Assembly: GCA_016124535.1 (NCBI GenBank)
Contig: WGNK01000052.1
Coordinates: forward strand, 1-58,107
Length of the DNA stretch: 58,107 nucleotides
Source of the DNA: Azospirillum sp.
GTDB taxonomy: Bacteria > Pseudomonadota > Alphaproteobacteria > Azospirillales > Azospirillaceae
Reading direction: 5' to 3'
The notes under the pieces are model-generated. The model was given only the letters and a program-made list of their open reading frames with translations. It did not search any database and was not told where the DNA came from. A program made the position numbers and the translations under genes. Below are positions 52,287 through 58,107 of this stretch, piece by piece. Numbering within the stretch: the stretch's first letter is position 1; each line of letters opens with the position of its first letter.

Positions 52287-52550
52287 ATGACGACACAACA
52301 TCTGAACCAGACCCAATTGGCCGCTCGCTGGGGCATCTCGCCCAGGACTTTGGAGCGTTGGCGGTGTCAGGGTCAGGGGCCGCGCTACCTGAAGCTCGGT
52401 GGCCGGGTGATCTACCGGGTCGAAGACGTCGAGGCCTTCGAGGCCCTCCGCGCTCAACCCGGCGGTATTCCTGATCTTGAAGGCTTGCCTCCTGCGCACG
52501 GCGTCGGTGCTGCGCTTGCCGCCGGCCATCCGGCAGGAGGGCTCCGATGA
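52287..52550 (+). CDS. Excisionase-like helix-turn-helix protein, copy 2
   Basis: 87 residues, ATG with GGAGA in front. The HTH (LNQTQLAARWGISPRTLERWRCQGQGP, LKLGGRVIYRVEDVEAFE) is closely related to the gene at 51853, so the two arose by duplication. A Pro/Ala/Gly-rich tail is added. The stop overlaps the ATG of the ATPase gene (ATGA), which makes it the first gene of the element's replication operon. Confidence 0.75.
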   Translation: MTTQHLNQTQLAARWGISPRTLERWRCQGQGPRYLKLGGRVIYRVEDVEAFEALRAQPGGIPDLEGLPPAHGVGAALAAGHPAGGLR

Positions 52551-53431
52551 CGAGCCAATCACCGATGGGAGCGATCCCGGTTCCTGGCGCGGTCGCGTGG
52601 ACCGGGACAACCGGTGGTCTCCAGATCATCACCGCCGACCAGCGGCTATCGCAGACGCGCTGCGTCAAGGGCGTCATCTTCGGCAAATCGGGGATCGGTA
52701 AGACCAGCCTGCTGTGGACGCTGCCGCCCGAGATTACGCTGTTCCTCGACCTTGAGGCGGGGGATCTCGCCATCCAGGGCTGCCCGGTGGACAGCCTGCG
52801 CCCCCGGACCTGGGACGAGTGCCGGGATATCGCCTGCTTCATCGGCGGCCCCAATCCGGCGCTGCGGCCGAACCAACCCTACAGCCAAGCCCATTTCGCC
52901 CATGTCTGCCGGCACTACGGCGATCCGGCGGCGCTCGGCAAGTACGCGATCCTGTTCATCGACAGCATCACGGTGGCAGGCCGGCTGTGCTTCCAGTGGT
53001 GCTCGGGTCAACCCGAGGCGTTCTCGGAGAAGTCGGGCAAACCCGACCTGCGCGGCGCCTACGGCCTCCACGGCCGCGAGATGATCGCCTGGCTGACCCA
53101 GCTCCAGCACACCCGCGCCAGGCATGTCTGGTTCGTCGGCATCCTCAACGAGACCACCGACGACTTCAACCGCAAGCTGTTCGTACCCCAGATCGACGGC
53201 TCCAAGACGGGCCTGGAGCTGCCCGGCATCGTCGACGAGGTGATCACCATGGCAGAGGTGACGACGCCCCAGGGGCAGCCGCTCCGGGCGCTGGTCTGCC
53301 ACACCGTCAACCCCTGGAACTTCCCGGCCAAGGACCGCAGCGGCCGGCTCGCCATGGTCGAGCCGCCCCATCTCGGCCGGCTGATGGCCAAGATCGCCAG
53401 CGCTGCCGGCCCTGTTCCCACCCACGCCTGA
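52547..53431 (+). CDS. Phage RecA-fold ATPase (Sak4-like)
   Basis: 294 residues. Walker A IFGKSGIGKTSLLW (about 44-57), a Walker B-like ILFIDSITVAGRL, and a second region LQHTRARHVWFVGILNE. This is the AAA_24/RecA-core pattern seen in phage Sak4-type single-strand annealing ATPases, next to an SSB-like gene, as here. It probably works in recombination or replication of the element. Start overlaps the HTH gene. Confidence 0.75.
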   Translation: MTSQSPMGAIPVPGAVAWTGTTGGLQIITADQRLSQTRCVKGVIFGKSGIGKTSLLWTLPPEITLFLDLEAGDLAIQGCPVDSLRPRTWDECRDIACFIGGPNPALRPNQPYSQAHFAHVCRHYGDPAALGKYAILFIDSITVAGRLCFQWCSGQPEAFSEKSGKPDLRGAYGLHGREMIAWLTQLQHTRARHVWFVGILNETTDDFNRKLFVPQIDGSKTGLELPGIVDEVITMAEVTTPQGQPLRALVCHTVNPWNFPAKDRSGRLAMVEPPHLGRLMAKIASAAGPVPTHA

Positions 53432-53454
53432 CCGCCCACCAAGGAGAATTCGTC

Positions 53455-54342
53455 ATGTACGACCTGAATGATGCTGAGCCGCAGCGCGGCGGCCTGATCG
53501 ATCCCTGCTACGCCAAGATCATCGGCGTGCTCCGCCCCGGCGGCGTCGACGGCCCCGCGCCGATCGACCGCGGCCTGTTGAAGGCGTCCAAGCAGACCGG
53601 CTCCGACGTTCTGATGTTGGACTGGGAGTTCACCGTCGCCGAAGGCCCGAACGCCCACCGCAAATTTTGGCAGAACATGACGGTCGCCGGCGGTGACCTC
53701 GACGAGAAAGGCCAGAGCAAAGGCTGGAACATCACCAAATCCCAGCTCCGGGCCATGATCGACAGCGCGCTGGGCTTGAACCCCAAGGATGAGAGCGAGG
53801 GCGCCCGCCAGCGCCGCATGCTGCGCGGCTTCGCCGATCTCAGCGGCATTAGCTTTGTCGCCAAGATCGGCATCAAGAAGAACAAGGACCCCAAATTCGC
53901 CGACCAGAACGCCCTGGCCCATGTCGTCACGCCGGACGAGAAGGAATGGCAGGCGGTGATGAGCGGCCAGGAGGTGCCGATCGGCGGCGCCGCAGGTTGG
54001 GGCCAGCCGGCCCAGGCCGCATGGGGCGGCGCCCAGCCCGCCGCTCCGGCGGCACCGCCGCAGTCCTGGGGACCCCCGCCTGCCGCATCGCCGGCTCTGG
54101 CGTCCGGGTGGCCCGGTTCGCATCAGCAGGCGGCGCCGGCGGCACCCGCGGCGCCCGCCGTGCAACCGGGCTGGCCCGCCGCCCCGGCGGTGCCGCCCCA
54201 GTCGCAACCTGCCCAGGCCGCACCCGCGGTGCCGGCGGGGTGGCCGGCGCCCCAACCGACCGGTTGGGGCCCCGCGACCGCGCCGGCCCCCGCGGCTGCG
54301 GCATCGGCGCCGATGGCCGGCCCGGCCTGGCTCAACGGCTGA
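53455..54342 (+). CDS. SSB-like phage protein with Pro/Ala-rich tail
   Basis: 295 residues from the ATG at 53455, with Shine-Dalgarno AAGGAGAA. The N-terminal 170 residues are strand-rich (MLDWEFTVAEGPNAHRKFWQNMTV, GWNITKSQLRAMIDSALGL, FVAKIGIKKNKDPKFADQN), like DUF669-type phage single-strand-binding proteins. The C-terminal 110 residues are low-complexity Pro/Ala/Gln/Trp, ending PAWLNG, possibly a protein-contact tip as in SSB. Context next to the Sak4-like ATPase supports this role. Confidence 0.6.
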   Translation: MYDLNDAEPQRGGLIDPCYAKIIGVLRPGGVDGPAPIDRGLLKASKQTGSDVLMLDWEFTVAEGPNAHRKFWQNMTVAGGDLDEKGQSKGWNITKSQLRAMIDSALGLNPKDESEGARQRRMLRGFADLSGISFVAKIGIKKNKDPKFADQNALAHVVTPDEKEWQAVMSGQEVPIGGAAGWGQPAQAAWGGAQPAAPAAPPQSWGPPPAASPALASGWPGSHQQAAPAAPAAPAVQPGWPAAPAVPPQSQPAQAAPAVPAGWPAPQPTGWGPATAPAPAAAASAPMAGPAWLNG

Positions 54343-54356
54343 GGCGGAGACCGGCG

Positions 54357-54599
54357 ATGGCGAGCTCGGCCGAGTTGGAGGTGATGTCCGAGGATGCGTT
54401 CCAGGCGCACGCCACCCGCGAGGCCGCGCTCGCCATCGGCGACTGGCTTCTGGCCGGGGTCAAGCTGACCCGGCCGGTCCGGTCGCTGACCCGGGCCGAG
54501 CTCGAACACATGGCCACCGCCGCGATCAGCCGCTGGATCACCGTCCGCGCCAGCCGCGCCGCTGCCGGCCACCCCGACCCCGACCTGATCGCAATTTGA
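54357..54599 (+). CDS. Small phage-type protein
   Basis: 80 residues from the ATG at 54357, 14 bp after the SSB-like gene. Helical, with EAALAIGDWLLAGVKLTRPVRSLTRAELEHMATAAISRWI; I recall similar small proteins in alphaproteobacterial phage replication operons, function unknown. Co-directional and tightly packed. Confidence 0.55.
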   Translation: MASSAELEVMSEDAFQAHATREAALAIGDWLLAGVKLTRPVRSLTRAELEHMATAAISRWITVRASRAAAGHPDPDLIAI

Positions 54600-54609
54600 G
54601 GTGCTCCCC

Positions 54610-54837
54610 ATGGTCGACAAATCGGACACCGAACGCGCCGCGATCAAGGCCGCCCGCAAACTGTTCGCGGAAATCCTGACCGAGCTCGGTCTGATGCCGG
54701 CGTTCTGGAACCGCACGGCCGAAGATATCGACCGGCTGATCGAAGCCGCGGTCGATGGCTACCGCACCTACCTGCAGCGGGTCGCCGGCGAAGCCAAAAA
54801 GGCAGCCGACGACCTCAACGACCCTCTGCCATTTTAG
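54610..54837 (+). CDS. Small phage-type protein
   Basis: 75 residues from the ATG at 54610 (GTG at 54601 is also possible). Helical and charged (TERAAIKAARKLFAEILTELGLMPAFWNRTAEDIDRLIEAAVDGYRTYLQR), acidic tail ending DDLNDPLPF, which resembles a protein-contact peptide. Not recognised. Lies between the 54357 gene and the nuclease gene in the same operon. Confidence 0.55.
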   Translation: MVDKSDTERAAIKAARKLFAEILTELGLMPAFWNRTAEDIDRLIEAAVDGYRTYLQRVAGEAKKAADDLNDPLPF

Positions 54838-54847
54838 GAACACCGTG

Positions 54848-55600
54848 ATGATCAACCTGAATCACGGATCGGGCTATCGGCTTCCGACGATCGCGGATGC
54901 GATCAACGGGCTGGTCGACATGGCCCTGGTGACGGAGAGAGCCAGCCAGCCGCCGCGCCGCTACCTGGGGGCGTCGGCGCTGGGGATCGCCTGCGCCCGC
55001 GCCCTGCAGTTCGACTACACGGCCACGCCCAAGGACCCCGGTCGCGACTTCGGCGGCGGCATCCTGCGCATCTTCGCGGCCGGCCACCGCTTCGAAGACC
55101 TCTCGATCCGCTGGCTGCGCGCCGCCGGCTTCGACCTGCGCACCCATCGTCGCGATGGCGGCCAGTTCGGCTTCAGCGCCGCGGGAGGGCGCATCCAGGG
55201 CCACATCGACGGCGTCGTGGTCGCGGCCCCGCCCGGCGTCGGCATGGCGGTACCGGCGCTGTGGGAGCACAAGGCGCTCAACCACAAGTCCTGGCAGGAC
55301 ACGGTCAAGCGCAGCGTCGCGGTCTCCAAACCGGTCTATGCCGGCCAGATCGCGATTTACCAGGGCTACCTGGATCTGCCGGCGCCGGCCCTGTTCACCG
55401 CGCTCAACAAAGATACCTGCGAGCTCCACCACGAGTTGGTGCCGTTCGACGGTGCCCTGGCGCAGCGCCTGTCCGACCGCGCGGTCACCGTGCTGCGGGC
55501 CACCGACGCCGGCGAGCTGCTGGCGCGCCACTCAACCAACCGCGATCACCCCGAATGCCGCCGCTGTGCCTGGCAGGATCGCTGCTGGAGGATGCCATGA
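54848..55600 (+). CDS. PD-(D/E)XK nuclease, Cas4/RecB-like
   Basis: 250 residues from the ATG at 54848. The nuclease core reads GHRFEDL (about 79-85), GHIDG with Asp121, and ALWEHKA with Glu140 and Lys142. Cys50 and Cys237, Cys240, Cys246 (HPECRRCAWQDRCW) could hold an iron-sulfur cluster, as in Cas4, AddB and other RecB-like phage exonucleases. There is no CRISPR array in the window, so this is a phage recombination nuclease. Start is 10 bp after the small gene stop, end overlaps the helicase start. Confidence 0.8.
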   Translation: MINLNHGSGYRLPTIADAINGLVDMALVTERASQPPRRYLGASALGIACARALQFDYTATPKDPGRDFGGGILRIFAAGHRFEDLSIRWLRAAGFDLRTHRRDGGQFGFSAAGGRIQGHIDGVVVAAPPGVGMAVPALWEHKALNHKSWQDTVKRSVAVSKPVYAGQIAIYQGYLDLPAPALFTALNKDTCELHHELVPFDGALAQRLSDRAVTVLRATDAGELLARHSTNRDHPECRRCAWQDRCWRMP

Positions 55601-56918
55601 GCGAGATTACGCTGTCGCCGGCCCAGGTCGCCGCGATATCCGAGATCAAGGAGTGGTTCACCCATCGGCCCCAGGAGCAGCAGGTGTTCCGGGTGTTCGG
55701 GTATGCCGGAAGTGGAAAAACTACCATCGTCCGCCATGCCATCGCCGAGCTTGGGCTTGAGACCACTATCCGCAATCCCGACGGCACTGCGAGCGGCGCC
55801 GACGGAGTCCTCTACGCCGCGTTTACCGGAAAAGCGGCGCTGGTGATGACCCGCAAGGGCACGCCCGCCTCGACCATCCACAGCCTGATCTACCGGGTCT
55901 CGGAGGCGACTGAGGCCGAGATCGAGCGGGTCAAACAGGACATCGCCGATATCCGCGCGAAACTGCCCGGCCTTCCGCCGGCCGAGCGCCTGCTCGAACA
56001 GTCGCGGCTGGGCAGCCTGGAGCTGCGGCTGCAGGACATCCACAAACCCCGCTTCGTGCTCAACGACCAGTCGCTGGTCCGGGATGCCGCGCTGATCGTG
56101 CTCGACGAAGTCTCGATGGTCGGCGACAACATGGCGCGCGACCTGCTCGCCTTCGGCAAGCCGATCCTGGTCCTTGGTGACCCCGGCCAGTTGCCGCCGA
56201 TCAAGGGCGAAGGGGCGTTCACCCAGGCGACGCCCGACGTCATGCTGACCGAAATCCACCGCCAGGCCGGCGAGAGTGCGATCATCCGCCTGGCCACCCT
56301 GGCGCGGACCAGCCGACCGATCCCTTACGGCGAGCACGACACCTTCGTCTGGAAAATGCCGCGCCATGCCGTGACGCCCCGCCAGATGCTGAAGGGCGGT
56401 CAGGTGATCTGCGGACGAAACGCCACACCCGCCTCCAGCTCAACATCGCCATGAAGGCCGCCGCCGGCTTCCCCGGCGTCTATCCGACCGGCAAGGGCGA
56501 GAAGATCATCTGCCTGAAGAACCGCAACGATGTCGGCGTGGTCAACGGCATGTTCCTGACGCTGAAGGAGATCGAAGACCAGGACGAGCTGTGCTTCACC
56601 GCCGCCGTGGTCACCGAGGACGGCACCCGGATCGGCGGCGAGCGCCGCGGCAAGCCCGAGCGCTTCAAAATCTACAAGGGGCATTTCGACGACCACGTCG
56701 CCCTCGATGACCAGCGCGGACAGCGCGACCACTGGAAAAAGAAGAGCCTGATCGAGGCGGTCTGGGGCTGGGCGATCACCTGCCACAAGTCCCAAGGCAG
56801 CCAGTGGGAAAACGTCGTCGTCTACGACGATGGCCTCGGCCGTACCGCCGAGGACCGCGCCCGTTGGCTCTACACCGCGATCACGCGCGCCGAGAAAGGT
56901 CTGGTGATCCTTGATTGA
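55597..56918 (+). pseudogene. RecD/Dda-like helicase with a 2-nt frameshift
   Basis: Frame 1 from the ATG at 55597 has Walker A GYAGSGKTTIVRHA, VLDEVSMVGDNMARDLL and GDPGQLPPI. It then reads into PASSSTSP and stops at 56454. From 56422 onward, another frame continues the same protein: GRNAT, then RLQLNIAMKAAAGFPGVYPTG, ending with the helicase motif TCHKSQGSQWENVVV and TAITRAEKGLVILD. The junction GCCACACCC looks like GCCACCC with two extra bases (AC, around 56424-56428). The intact protein would be about 440 residues. Either a real mutation or a sequence error. Confidence 0.8.
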
Positions 56919-58107
56919 CCTCAACGACGCCCCACCCCAGGCGGCTTTCCGCTACGACCTCGACGAGCTGTCGCGGCGCCTCGGCGAGCAGGCGGAGAGC
57001 TGGGTGCCCCAGCTCTTCCCCAACGGCCGCCAGGAAGCCGGCGAGCTGCGGCTCGCCAACATCCGCGGCGACGCGCCCCGCAAGACCGGCTCCTGCGTGA
57101 TCCCGCTCGCCGGCGACTATGCCGGCTGCTTCCACGACTTTGACACCGGCGAGAGCGGAGGGCCGCTCAAGACTCTGGAGCACGCCACCGGCTTGTCCGG
57201 ACGCGCGCTGTTCGACTACGCCGCCGGCCTCGTCGGCCTGGCGGCGAACTCGGCGAAGCCGAAACCCGCCCGCAGGGTCAACCGGGCCGAGGATATCGAA
57301 CGCGAGATCGCGTTCCTGCTGTCGCAGTGCCAGCCGCTGTCCGGCACCCCGGCTGCCGCATATTTGGCGTCGCGCGGCTTGCCGGTACCGGCGTGCCCCG
57401 ACCTGCAGTTCCACCCCAGCGCCACCTACCACGACACCGCCACCGGCTACCCCGCCCTGATCGCGGTGGTGCGCGAGAGCTTGGCCCAGCGCCTCGGCAT
57501 CCACCGCACCTATCTCAGCGCCGATGGCTCGGCCAAGGCAGCGGTGCCCAAGCCGCGCATGATGCTGGGGCCGGTGGCAGGCGGCACGGTCCAACTCGTC
57601 CCGCTCGACGCCAGCCCGGTCCTCGGCATCGCCGAGGGCATCGAGACCGCGCTCAGCGCGCTGTTCGCGTGTCCAGCCCTGCCGGTGTGGGCGGCACTCT
57701 CGGCCGGCAACCTGGAAAAACTCGATCCGCCGGCACAGGTCACCCGCGTCGTCCTGCTTGCCGACCACGACGCCAGCGGCACCGGCCTCAAGGCCGCCGA
57801 ACGCGCCGCTGCCCGCCACTACGCCGCCGGGCGGCGTATCTGGATCGCCCTGCCGCCCCGGAAGGGAGACGACTTCAACGACCTGCTCCGGCGCGAAGGC
57901 ATTGACGCCGTGCGCGCGGCGATCGATGTGGCACGCGAATGGCAACCCGAGGCAAACATCGCCACCACATGTGCGGAAACGGTGGCGCCACGGACAGAGG
58001 GCAAGACCGGGGGGCACAAGCCGCTCGGCTTCAAGCCGGCCGCCGGCAAGCTGCCGGTGCTGCGGGCCGACAATGGTGATCTCGCTGAGGTCACCGACCG
58101 CTGCTGG
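56911..58107 (+). CDS. Toprim-domain DNA primase (partial, runs off the window)
   Basis: 399 codons are in view with no stop. The only start before the first conserved motif is TTG at 56911, overlapping the helicase stop by eight bases. The N-terminal region (WVPQLFPNGRQEAGELRLANI, CFHDFDTGESGGPL) resembles the small zinc-less primase domain of phage replication proteins. From about 235 to 330 a Toprim domain follows (GIAEGIETALSALFACPALPVWAALSAGNL, VVLLADHDASGTGLKAAERAA, the acidic Toprim residues in EGIET and DHD). The downstream half, perhaps a helicase, is cut off. Confidence 0.8.
   Translation, partial: MIDLNDAPPQAAFRYDLDELSRRLGEQAESWVPQLFPNGRQEAGELRLANIRGDAPRKTGSCVIPLAGDYAGCFHDFDTGESGGPLKTLEHATGLSGRALFDYAAGLVGLAANSAKPKPARRVNRAEDIEREIAFLLSQCQPLSGTPAAAYLASRGLPVPACPDLQFHPSATYHDTATGYPALIAVVRESLAQRLGIHRTYLSADGSAKAAVPKPRMMLGPVAGGTVQLVPLDASPVLGIAEGIETALSALFACPALPVWAALSAGNLEKLDPPAQVTRVVLLADHDASGTGLKAAERAAARHYAAGRRIWIALPPRKGDDFNDLLRREGIDAVRAAIDVAREWQPEANIATTCAETVAPRTEGKTGGHKPLGFKPAAGKLPVLRADNGDLAEVTDRCW

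Noticed and set aside
55015..55600. CRISPR-Cas association of the Cas4-like nuclease
   Set aside because: No repeat-spacer array and no other cas gene was seen anywhere in the window.
56881..58017. A 378-residue minus-strand frame over the primase
   Set aside because: Gly/Ala/Val/Asp-rich antisense pattern; the plus frame has Toprim motifs and runs to the window end.

Overview
The window looks like the chromosome of a GC-rich alphaproteobacterium, most like a Rhodospirillales-type genome. The evidence is the run argS - SPOR protein - nagZ - site-2 protease - scpA - scpB, the alphaproteobacterial-style Mrp antiporter operon, and the RHH_4 regulators. The genus cannot be read from the sequence.

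Layout. 1-2742: the tail of an ISL3-type transposase, then a FlK-like thioesterase and an acyl-CoA dehydrogenase facing away from a LysR regulator. 2756-9010: a ribbon-helix-helix protein and the housekeeping block (translation, cell-wall recycling, membrane protease, condensin partners). 9262-15151: a complete seven-gene Mrp (MnhA-G) cation/proton antiporter operon behind a structured leader. 15296-18027: a DUF3313 lipoprotein, a secreted caspase-like protein with a DUF1036 domain, and tRNA-Cys. 18089-20473: a possible prophage scrap, a secreted phosphatidylserine-decarboxylase-like protein and an IS1595 fragment. 20586-28946: an NHLM-type peptide export locus (two ABC transporters, one with a C39 peptidase; an HlyD adaptor; a divergent binding protein) with a precursor carrying two tandem NHLP leader domains and a glycine-zipper core. 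29156-30786: an ISAs1-type IS, decayed genes and tRNA-Ser(GCU).

From tRNA-Ser onward the window is accessory DNA. It holds a 1525-residue SEFIR-NTPase protein of the kind expected in antiphage defence, and a two-gene operon (unknown protein plus DEDDh exonuclease-BRCT). A patchwork follows, marked by three copies of one recombinase-associated ORF (38108, 39095, 44358). Between copies two and three lie two RHH_4 genes and an AT-richer locus (40679-44314): an SznF-like diiron oxygenase-cupin protein, a Rieske ferredoxin-like protein, an APC permease resembling amino-acid exporters, and a divergent Lrp/AsnC regulator. The first protein keeps every metal-ligand position I remember for SznF, the N-nitrosating enzyme of streptozotocin biosynthesis, and no arginine methyltransferase is present. 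I consider this the most interesting system here. A large serine recombinase operon (44358-46772) closes this part.

47175-58107 is an integrated phage-like element: SNase, RecD2-like helicase, S24 repressor with palindromic operators, two paralogous excisionase-like HTH proteins, a RecA-fold ATPase, an SSB-like protein, a Cas4-like nuclease, a helicase with a 2-nt frameshift, and a Toprim primase that runs off the window. All family names come from motif recognition, without database searches.
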